Positions 34,204-46,200 of a stretch of DNA of 64,000 bases are shown piece by piece (the first letter of the stretch is position 1; each line of letters begins with the position of its first letter). The DNA comes from Serripes groenlandicus. Lineage: Eukaryota; Mollusca; Bivalvia; Cardiida; Cardiidae. The stretch is from NCBI GenBank assembly GCA_031761405.1, contig JASEVX010000001.1, positions 107,769,536 to 107,833,535 of the forward strand, in the 5' to 3' direction. The translations under genes were made by a program, and so were the position numbers. The notes beneath the pieces are model-generated. The model made no database searches, was not told the origin of the DNA, and saw only the letters and a program-made list of their open reading frames with translations.

Positions 34204-37200
34204 GGGCATTGAATTACGTGAACTTGATAGGAGTTGATGATAGATGTAATTCTACAGCAATAATCACCAACGGTCGAACCCGACCAATAATCACCATATC
34301 AAACCATGCAAGCCTGTGCGATACTTTTGTTATTGCAGGTATAACTCTACATTTCTTTCATTTGTTATTCAATTTTGAGAAAGTTATTTATTTTACCGAC
34401 CGTTTTTGACTATTAGCCGTTAGCCATTGCTCGTATAACGTAATATTTTATGAGTTTGAACTCTGATCTATAAGTAATAAAAACAGAATACGCGAGGCTA
34501 TAAACATTTTAACTATCCGGAAGTAGTATTTTAATTGAGACGCGTCAGCGGAAAGGGATTTTCAGTGCATCTCAATTCTCGAGTGTAGTCAATTAGTCCT
34601 AACACAACGAGCATGCGACAGGTGTTCATCAAAAGCTGCAATTTGTACCATTCCGCGAGAAAACCAATACTGTGGACTCTGCGTAAAGTATCGATCCGGA
34701 TCAGCAAAAGCATGCCGCGCAGGCTGACCCGGACAGACACTTTTCGCCTCCTGTGGATTTTCTGTTTCAGGAATCATTACTCTATACCTCTATACCACTG
34801 AGACGGAATGTGTCGGCCCGGATTAGCCTGTGCAGGCTGATCTGGTCGATACATTACGCAGAATCCATAATGTGGGTTTTCTCATGGAACAGCTCATTTA
34901 GTTTAAACTTATTTACTTTACATCAAGCTATCAGCTTTTATTAACCACATTATTGACCAGTACTCGCGCAGTTTATTTGGAAAAATCTCGAATCTCGAAG
35001 CCGCTCATCATGAGATTCAAACCCGGGACATTTGGTACGAGATACCTTCACTTTTCCTAAGCACCGGTGTCTTCCAAAGTTACCAATTGATTGTCTGAGT
35101 CGGTTAGCACATGTGTGTCAAGACAATACGCCCCTGGAATGTATTATTTAAAGGACTTTGTGCGATCACTAATCCAATTACTTTGAAAATTAGAATGTTC
35201 TTCCAATTTATAGTAAGAGCCTGGACAGGTCCACCCCAAAGCAATGCCGGTGTAGCGTGAAATGTTGAGGACCGTGTAACATAGGATCAAATCCATCCTT
35301 TTCTCTATCAGAACTGCTTGTCCTATCCATTTAATCTTTCCCACAGACAAGAAACGTTAACACATCCGCGTTGTTTTCCAAAGGTCGCTGCAGAGGCGTC
35401 GGAAAGCATATATACGTGTAGGACAGATTTAAGATAAGTCAAAATGCGTCTGCATGTCGTTAATGTTAATTAGAATGTTACTTTATTTGCATAAACAATG
35501 TCAAATCAAATTACACTTTCCCACTTGCGGACGCATTTCGACGCAATTGTAGCAGATGAATTTTAAAAGAGTGTGGCCAAAGGAGAATTTATTCTTGATG
35601 AGTAAATTCTCCTTTTGCCACTATATTTTCAACTCTATTTAATAGTTATACTATTACTTAAAGCGATATTCCATAGTTTGACAAGATGATGTAAGTATTA
35701 TTTCAAGAAGGTTGATATTAGTCAGACTTTGCGGATGATATACAATGTTCCCTAAAGCTCATGTAAGTTGTAAGAACTTATTTAACAATCGATGTAAAAT
35801 AAATGATGTTTAAACTAAACTATTTAAATACCTTTTTAATTCGGTTTATTTCATAAGCTCAGTTGTGTTCCATTATGCAGGAACACTGGTGTATTGGAGA
35901 CATTTTTCAGACGTCATTAAGTGGATGCCGTGGATGCCGGGTGCAAAGGACGTTTGTCATAGAAGCAGGTTATCATCGCTTTACATGAGACTGATGAAAT
36001 CTTTACCCTTAGACCGCGGGGAGGGGGTCTTCCAGCCAACCATGGACACTATGGTCAACGTATTGAACAACAACAACTGGGTTCATATTTTCCCAGAAGG
36101 TATCCAAATGAATGAAAAATTCATCACGTCTTTCCTTTCCTGTGTTTAAAAATAAATAACGAGTAGTGCTTAACATCGACACATCAGTCTTGCAATCTTG
36201 AGCGCCTTCCGGGTTGAAAGCAATTACTATTACTGTAAAAGAAAGGACAAACAGACAGGACAATGGTGGCATAGTGTTTGGTGGTGTTGACATGGCAAAA
36301 ATGCTACTTTGTGTCCCTTTTCTTCGGTTTTGAATTCGTTGGTGTGTGTTTTAAATTTCAACCCTTATCCCACTAAATTACTCCGATTAGTATCATCACT
36401 ATTTTTTAAACCTTTTTCTACATACAGACGCTTTCTGACGCCTCTGCAGCGAACGACTTTTTGAAAACGTTGTGACAAAAGAAAAAAATGCTCAACGACC
36501 AATTTCACGTTATCAAAGTCGTCTGCTGCATAATTGTTGTATGTGGGAAAGGGTCAATTAATTCTTACAAATAAATGAGCGGTATTCCAGAAAAAACCCA
36601 CCTTATCGTAATTATTGCATGTGTATCCATGTTAACCCTTTCCCTCATACGACAATTCTGCAGCAGACGACTTTGAACATATGTTGTCAAAACATGGATA
36701 ACCGATGACTAATAATGGAAAATTGTGGAAAAGGGAGAAATTGCTCGTTTTGAGCAATTTCTTCGTTTGTCACTATGTTTTCAAAAACCCGTCTGCTGCA
36801 GAGGCGTCAGAAAGCGTCTATATGAGGGAAAGGGTTAAAGGATCGAAAAGGATACTACTGTCAGAAGTTTCTAGAATCGTTAATTGTCAAGTTAGTGAAC
36901 AGATCCTGATCAAAATGTGCGATGGTTTTTCACAGAGTCCCGCTCCAATGGAGTAGCTATAGCTACATAATGATATGGGAGTAGTCTACAATACCTAGAC
37001 AATTCGTGATGAATATTCGAGGTCACGGTCAATGTAAATGTTGTTTAATTAACCCTTTTCCACTTGGAGACGCATTTTGACGCATCTGCATCAGACGAAT
37101 TATGTTAACATTTTGGCATAAATAATTATCTGTCCTTTTTTTGACATTAAATATATTAATGTTCCCACTTGCAGAACTATTTTGACGTATCGGCCGACTT

Positions 37201-40200
37201 GTGATTGATGATTGACCCTAATGTATCTAGTATCAATAGTTCCAAAGTCGTTTGCTACAGATCTCTTGCATTTGGGGAAAGGGTTAAAGCAAAACATGCA
37301 GCATATTTTGGATTTTCTTTTAAATTATATAACATCCTTTACGGGCAGCTGTAGATCGGTGTTTAACTTCAATTATTTTATTATTTTCATTATTCAATTT
37401 TATTTACAGGGAAGATCAATCGTAAGAAAGAACGATTACCTTATAAAACAGGTACGTTTATTTATAACTACTATCTTTCTTGTCATTCAACATTCTTACA
37501 GTTCACAAATTTGTATTTCTAGATTTATTGATGATGCTTCAACTAGGAGGCATGATCTCATATCAATGTTTTAATCATAATCACATGGCACCTACTTTGT
37601 GTGCTTAAACTGATGATGTAATTATGGTTATATGAATATTAATGTATATGTGGTAAAAGTTAATAGTTACGATCATGTATGTTCTATTGACCGCCTCGGT
37701 GATCTATATGCAGTGGTAGACCGTCCTACCTCGGGTCATATCAAAGACCCTTTACCTCATATAAACGCTTTCTGACGCCTCTGCAGCAGACGGCTTTTTG
37801 AAAATATAGTGACAAAAGAAGAAATTGCACAAAACGTGCAATTTCTCCTTATGTCACAATGTTTTCAAGTTTTAGTCATAGGTTATCCATTAAATTATAG
37901 AGATTTTCTATCTTTTGACAACAAATGTTCAAAGTCGTCTGCTGCAGAATTGCCGTATGGGAGAAAGGGTTAAAAACTGGTAGTAAAGGTTTTCCCTCAT
38001 TGGCTCCCCTGAGTGTGCGGTTATTAGTACAACTTACTCGCTGGTGTCAAGATAAATGGACCAGTATCACTGGTAACTTACCCAGGACACGCTGGTGTCA
38101 ACATAAATGGACCAGTAGCACTGGTAACTTATCCAGGACACGCTGGTGTCAAGATAAATGGACCAGTAGCACCGGTAACTTACCCAGGTTAATATTACCA
38201 CTTACTCGCCGGTGTCAAGATAAATGGACCAGTAGCACTGGTAACTTACCCCGGACACGCTGGTATCAAGATAAATGGACTAGTAGCACCGGTAACTTAC
38301 CAAGGTTATTAGTACCACTTACTCGCTGGTATCAAGATAAATGGACCAGTAGCACTGGTAACTTACCCAGGTTATTAGTAGCACTTACTCGCTGGTATCA
38401 AGATAAATGGACCAGTAGCACTGGTAACTTACCCAGGTTATTAGTACCACTAACTCGCTGGTATCAAGATAAATGGACCAGTAGCACTGGTAACTTACCA
38501 AGGTTATTAGTACCACTTACTCGCTGGTATCAAGATAAATGGACCAGTAGCACTGGTAACTTACCCAGGTTATTAGTACCACTAACTCGCTGGTATCAAG
38601 ATAAATGGCCCAGTAGCACTGGTAACTTACCCAGGGTAGTATTACCACTAACACGCTGGTGTCAAGATAAATGGACCAGTAGCACTGGTAACTTACCCAG
38701 GACACGCTGGTATCAAGATAAATGGACCAGTAGCACTGGTAACTTACCCAGGTTAGTATTACCACTACCTCGCTGGTGTCAAGATAAATGGACCAGTAGC
38801 ACTGGTAACTTACCCAGGTTAGTATTACCACTTACTCGCTGGTATCACGATAAATGGACCAGTAGCACTGGTAACTTACCCAGGTTAGTATTACGACTAA
38901 CTCGCTGGTGTCAAGATAAATGGACCAGTAGCACTGGTAACTTATCCAGGTTAGTATTACCACTTACTCGCTGGTGTCAAGATAAATGGACCAGTAGCAC
39001 CGGTAACTTACCCAGGTTATTAGTACCACTTACTCGCTGGTATCAAGATAAATGGACTAGTAGCACTGATAACTTACCCAGGTTATTAGTACCACTTACT
39101 CGCTGGTGTCAAGATAAATGGACCAGTAGCACTGGTAACTTACCCAGGTTAGTAGTACCACTAACTCGCTGGTGTCAAGATAAATGGACAAGTAGCACTG
39201 GTAACTTGCCCAGGTTAGTATTACCACTAACTCGCCGGTATCAAGATAAATGGACCAGTAGCACTGGTAACTTACCCAGGTTAGTATTACCACTAACTCG
39301 CCGGTATCAAGATAAATGGACCAGTAGCACTGGTAACTTACCCAGGTTAGTATTACCACTAACTCGCTGGTGTCAAGATAAATGGACCAGTAGCACTGGT
39401 AACTTACCCAGGACACGCTGGTGTCAAGATAAATGGACCAGTAGCACCGGTAACTTACCCAGGTTATTAGTACCACTTACTCGCTGGTATCAAGATAAAT
39501 GGACCAGTAGCACTGGTAACTTACCCAGGTTATTAGTACCACTTACTCGCTGGTGTCAAGATAAATGGACCAGTAGCACTGGTAACTTACCCAGGTTAGT
39601 ATTACCACTTACTCGCTGGTATCAAGATAAATGGACCAGTAGCACTGGTAACTTACCCAGGTTAGTATTACCACTAACTCGCTGGTATCAACATAAATGG
39701 ACCAGTAGCACTGGTAACTTACCCAGGTTAGTATTACCACTAACTCGCCGGTATCAAGATAAATGGACCAGTAGCACTGGTAACTTACCCAGGTTAGTAT
39801 TACCACTTACTCGCTGGTATCAAGATAAATGGACCAGTAGCACTGTTAACTTACCCAGGTTAGTATTACCACTTACTCGCTGGTATCAAGATAAATGGAC
39901 CAGTAGCACTGGTAACTTACCCAGGTTAGTATTACCACTAACTCGCTGGTGTCAAGATAAATGGACCAGTAGCACTGGTAACTTACCCAGGTTATTAGTA
40001 CCACTTACTCGCTGGTATCAAGATAAATAGACCAGTAGCACTGGTAACTTACCCAGGTTATTAGTACCACTTACTCGCTGGTATCAAGATAAATGGACCA
40101 GTAGCACTGGTAACTTACCCAGGTTAGTATTACCACTTACTCGCTGGTATCAAGATAAATGGACCAGTAGCACTGGTAACTTACCCAGGTTAGTATTACC

Positions 40201-43200
40201 ACTAACACGCTGGTGTCAAGATAAATGGACCAGTAGCACTGGTAACTTACCCAGGTTAGTATTACCACTAACTCGCTGGTATCAAGATAAATGGACCAGT
40301 AGCACTGGTAACTTACCCAGGACACGCTGGTATCAAGATAAATGGACCAGTAGCACCGGTAACTTACCCAGGTTATTAATACCACTTACTCGCTGGTATC
40401 AAGATAAATGGACCAGTAGCACTGATAACTTACCCAGGTTATTAGTACCACTTACTCGCTGGTGTCAAGATAAATGGACCAGTAGGACTGGTAACTTACC
40501 CAGGTTAGTAGTACCACTAACTCGCCGGTATCAAGATAAATGGACCAGTAGCACTGGTTACTTACCCAGGTTAGTATTACCACTTACTCGCTGGTATCAA
40601 GATAAATGGACCAGTAGCACTGGTAACTTACCCAGGACACGCTGGTGTCAAGATAAATGGACCAGTAGCACTGGTAACTTACCCAGGTTAGTATTACCAC
40701 TTACTCGCTGGTATCAAGATAAATGGACCAGTAGCACTGGTAACTTACCGAGGTTAGTATTACCACTAACTCGCTGGTATCAAGATAAATGGACCAGTAG
40801 CACTGGTAACTTACCCAGGACACGCTGGTATCAAGATAAATGGACCAGTAGCACCGGTAACTTACCAAGGTTATTAGAACCACTTACTCGCTGGTGTCAA
40901 GATAAATGGACCAGTAGCACTGGTAACTTACCCAGGTTAGTATTGCCACTAACTCGCTGGTATCAAGATAAATGGACCAGTAGCACTGGTAACTTACCCA
41001 GGTTAGTATTACCACTAACTCGCTGGTATCAAGATAAATGGACCAGTAGCACTGGTAACTTACCCAGGTTAGTATTACCACTAACTCGCTGGTATCAAGA
41101 TAAATGGACCAGTAGCACTGGTAACTTACCCAGGTTAGTATTACCACTTACTCGCTGGTATCAAGATAAATGGACCAGTAACACTGGTAACTTACCTAGG
41201 TTAGTATTACCACTAACACGCTGGTGTCAAGATAAATGGACCAGTAGCACTGGTAACTTACCCAGGTTAGTATTACCACTAACTCGCTGGTATCAAGATA
41301 AATGGACCAGTAGCACTGGTAACTTACCCAGGACACGCTGGTATCAAGATAAATGGACCAGTAGCACCGGTAACTTACCCAGGTTATTAATACCACTTAC
41401 TCGCTGGTATCAAGATAAATGGACCAGTAGCACTGATAACTTACCCAGGTTATTAGTACCACTTACTCGCTGGTGTCAAGATAAATGGACCAGTAGGACT
41501 GGTAACTTACCCAGGTTAGTAGTACCACTAACTCGCCGGTATCAAGATAAATGGACCAGTAGCACTGGTAACTTACCCAGGTTAGTATTACCACTTACTC
41601 GCTGGTATCAAGATAAATGGACCAGTAGCACTGGTAACTTACCCAGGACACGCTGGTGTCAGGATAAATGGACCAGTAGCACTGGTAACTTACCCAGGTT
41701 AGTATTACCACTAACTCGCTGGTATCAAGATAAATGGACCAGTAGCACTGGTAACTTACCCATGTTAGTATTACCACTAACTCGCTGGTGTCAAGATAAA
41801 TGGACCAGTAGCACTGGTAACTTACCTAGGACACGCTGGTATCAAGATAACTGGACCAGTAGCACTGGTAACTTACCCAGGTTAGTATTACCACTAACTC
41901 GCTGGTATCAAGATAAATGGACCAGTAGCACTGGTAACTTACCCAGGTTAGTATTACCACTAACTCGCCGGTATCAAGATAAATGAACCAGTAGCACTGG
42001 TAACTTACTCAGGTTATTAGTACCACTTACTCGCTGGTATCAAGATAAATGGACCAGTAGCTCTGTTAACTTACCCAGGTTAGTATTACCACTTACTCGC
42101 TGGTATCAAGATAAATGGACCAGTAGCACTGGTAACTTACCCAGGTTAGTATTACCACTAACTCGCTGGTGTCAAGATAAATGGACCAGTAGCACTGGTA
42201 ACTTACCCAGGTTAGTATTACCACTAACTCGCTGGTGTCAAGATAAATGGACCAGTAGCACTGGTAACTTACCAAGGTTATTAGTACCACTTACTCGCTG
42301 GTATCAAGATAAATGGACCAGTAGCACTGGTAACTTACCCAGGTTATTAGTACCACTTACTCGCTGGTATCAAGATAAATGGACCAGTAGCACTGGTAAC
42401 TTACCCAGGTTAGTATTACCACTTACTCGCTGGTATCAAGATAAATGGACCAGTAGCACTGGTAACTTACCCAGGACACGCTGGTGTCAAGATAAATGGA
42501 CCAGTAGCACTGGTAACTTACCCAGGTTAGTATTACCACTTACTCGCTGGTATCAAGATAAATGGACCAGTAGCACTGGTAACTTACCCAGGTTAGTATT
42601 ACCACTAACTCGCTGGTATCAAGATAAATGGACCAGTAGCACTGGTAACTTACCCAGGACACGCTGGTATCAAGATAAATGGACCAGTAGCACCGGTAAC
42701 TTACCAAGGTTATTAGTACCACTTACTCGCTGGTGTCAAGATAAATGGACCAGTAGCACTGGTAACTTACCCAGGTTAGTATTACCACTAACTCGCTGGT
42801 GTCAAGATAAATGGACCAGCAGCACTGGTAACTTACCCATGACACGATGGTGTCAAGATAAATGGACCAGTAGCACCGGTAACTTACCCAGGTTAGTATT
42901 ACCACTAACTCGCTGGTATCAAGATAAATGGACCAGTAGCACTGGTAACTTACCCAGGTTAGTATTACCACTAACTCGCTGGTGTCAAGATAAATGGACC
43001 AGTAGCACTGGTAACTTACCCAGGTTAGTATTACCACTAACTCGCTGGTATCAAGATAAATGGACCAGTAGCACTGGTAACTTACCCAGGTTAGTATTAC
43101 CACTTACTCGCTGGTATCAAGATAAATGGACCAGTAGCACTGGTAACTTACCCAGGACACGCTGGTATCAAGATAAATGAACCAGTAGCACTGGTAACTT

Positions 43201-46200
43201 ACACAGGACACGCTGGTGTCAAGATAAATGGACCAGTAACACCGGTAACTTACCCAGGTTAGTATTACCATTGTAACGAATATGCAAATTAGCATCACCG
43301 TTTCGGGTGATGAGGTTTAGGGTTAGATATATAAGACAAGTGGACCCCTTCAGGGTTGAGTATACTTTTCGCTGAAGGGATCTTCTGTGTCTTTAAGCCC
43401 TGCACGTTACATTTGGTGGCCAATGTGGGGGGATGAAGACAACTGCCATACCGGAGTTGCCTTACCCCTGGATTTCCCAGGCCAAGACTCGGGACGAGTC
43501 TTCTCGGAGTGGGAAGTATTGTAACGAATATGCAAATTAGCATCACCGTTTCGGGTGATGAGGTTTAGGGTTAGATATATAAGACAAGTGGACCCCTTCA
43601 GGGTTGAGTATACTTTTCGCTGAAGGGATCTTCTGTGTCTTTAAGCCCTGCACGTTACACCACTAACTCGCTGGTGTCAAGATAAATGGACCAGTAGCAC
43701 TGGTAACTTACACAGGACACGCTGGTGTCAAGATAAATGGACCAGTAGCACCGGTAACTTACCCAGGACACGCTGGTGTCAAGATAAATGGACCAGTAGC
43801 ACTGGTAACTTACCCAGGAAACGCTGGTATCAAGATAAATGGACCAGTAGCACCGATAACTTACCCAGGACACGCTGGTGTCAAGATAAATGGACCAGTA
43901 GCACTGGTAACTTACCCAGGAAACGCTGGTATCAAGATACATGGACCAGTAGCACTGGTAACTTACACAGGAAACGGTGGATATGGAGAAATGTCAAAAT
44001 TGGCGTAATAAAAAAACAAACAGAAGCAAGACATATTATTCTGAATGACGAAATGCACATCTTTGCAGACTTGCCAAATAAATATGAGCCGTCCCACGAG
44101 AAAACCAACATTGTGGACTCAGCATAAAGTATCGACCCGGATCAGCCTAAGCATACCGCGCAGGCTTACCCGGACAGACACTTTTCGCCTCCTGTGGATT
44201 TTCTGTTTCAGGAATCATTGCTCTATCTCCCTGAGACGGAATGTGTTGGCCCGGATTGCGCAGGCTGATCTGTGCCATAATGTTTGTTTTCTCGTGGAAC
44301 GGCTCATATTATATTTGAGTTTCATTTTGATATAGTGAGGCTAGATGTTTAGTTATCAAGTATGTATATTTGGTAATAAACAATGGCGCTTCCTTATCAC
44401 ACATGTATACATGTAAAACAATGATTAGGAAATTATATCAACCATGTCAGATAATATAGGTCCGTTTTACACAGATGTTTTATTAGATAGGGTACACTTC
44501 AAGTCTTTGTCAGAGGTTATCTCAATGACTATGTTACATGCAAGCAGATATTGAAGACCGGTAAGTTAGTATATGATTTATAAGACCTATTTTCGACTGA
44601 CGCGACTAAAATGTATTCAATAGTATTAACCCTTTCCCTCATACGACAAGTCTGCAGCAGACGACTTTGAACATATTGTCTCAAAAAATAGAAAATCTCT
44701 TTAATTGAATGGATAACCTATGACTCAAAGTGATAAACAGTGTGTCAAAAGGAGAAATTGCTCGTTTTGAGCAATTTCTTCTTTTGTCATTATGTTTTCA
44801 AAAAGCCGTCTACTGCAGAGGCGTCAGAAAAGGTTTTTATGAGGGAAAGGGTTAACTGATTACTGGTTAAATGAATAGCTATATAGTGTTACAGCTTTGC
44901 TCTCCCATCATTATACAAGAATTATCCATGTATCCTTCAATCAGCTAAGTAGTCTTGCAACGTCAACAAAACAGGTAGCACTGCTTCACATCAGGTAGAA
45001 GAAACATTCCAAGAAGTGAAATGGTTCATATGTCGGGTATGGAAACCCAAGTGACGAGTACGCTAAGTAAATTAAATTTTAATTGTATACCACTAAACAT
45101 GGACGCTATCTGGAGTGTATATATGAGCGGTGCTCTGCGAAAAACAACCTTAACGTAATAATTACACGTGTAAATAAAGACCTGCCTGCGCTTCAACACT
45201 AACAGATCCAAATGGAAACTGGTTTTCAGACATTTCTTGAAAAGTTCTATGACAAGAAGGTCATAATTGCAGATCCAGATCTGTGTCTCAAAAGCCAGAT
45301 AGTGTTTTCATTGTGTAATGTATGTATCCGCTGTGGCCGAGTGGTTAGCATCGGGGATTTAGAACCGGGCGTCCCGAGTTAAATCCCCAGTCGCGTCCAA
45401 ACGCTTCTGGTGGAGTGCCCTTGGTACTGGTTTGTTTACCAAGCGATCATGAATAAGTGAACTGTCGCCATGATATAACTAAATGATATTAAAAACGGCG
45501 TAAAACCCCAAATAAACCAAAATCATCGTGTAATGTAAACATTATCATGCATTTATGACGCAGGTATAGGAAGATTGATCACGGAACCAGACGTTCAACC
45601 AATCGTTATACCCATATATTTAGCAGGTAGGTTTAGATATACGAAACCATTAAAATTGTTCCTAACATCGTATTGTGTCAATAGTTCGATGACGTCCTAA
45701 AAGTTACCACAGGCCCAGCTCGAGTATGACGGACGACGATTTACGTGTCCACCGGCTTGTCGGGAACTTCATTATATGAACCATCCCGCGAGAAAACCAA
45801 CATTGTGGACTCTGCCTAAAGTATCGACACGGATCGCTTCGGATACGGGAGGTCGCGGGGTCGACCCCAGTCGGGTTATACCAAAACTTTAATATGCTTT
45901 CCCTTCTTGGCGCCTTATTATGGGGTACGCATTACGTCTGACTCGCTAGTGCCAGGACAAATTTACCAGTAGTATTGGCGAACTACCCGAAAAAAAAACG
46001 TGATTTAAAGGAACATTCACGAGAAAACCAACATTATGGACTCGGCGTAATGTATCGACCCAGATGAGCCTGCGCAATCCGCCGAGTGCACAATGTTGTT
46101 TCTCGTGGAACGGCTCAAATACTCACTTCGCATCCATATTCTCGGATCCAAATAAACACTGCTTTTCACAAGATTTGTTTTAAACGTTCTATTGCCGAAC

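Larger units (their letters stand above)
37688..44030 (+). mobile_element. SINE remnant enclosing a MITE and a 6-kb satellite
   Basis: 37688-37743 resembles a SINE head (GCAGTGGTAGACCGTCCTAC then CTCGGGTCATATCAAAGAC), with the B-box part deleted compared with the SINE at 53011. The next SINE words, GGTAGTAAAGG and CCCTCATTGGCTCC, resume at 37979-38011 after a TTAA-A MITE. The satellite follows. At its far end, AAATGTCAAAATTGGCGTAA then AAAAAACAAACAG (43993-44030) matches the SINE tail. The array therefore looks like an expansion inside one SINE. Confidence 0.65.

Noticed and set aside
37925..40030. 701-codon ORF of W/T/S-rich repeats
   Set aside because: It is an effect of 66- and 51-bp satellite units, both multiples of three, lying in a tafazzin intron; the minus strand is open as well, and neither has a start context or domain.
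43301..43345. Telomere-like GGTTTAGGGTTAG
   Set aside because: It is a single short occurrence in each LTR of the miniature retroelement, not a tandem telomeric tract.
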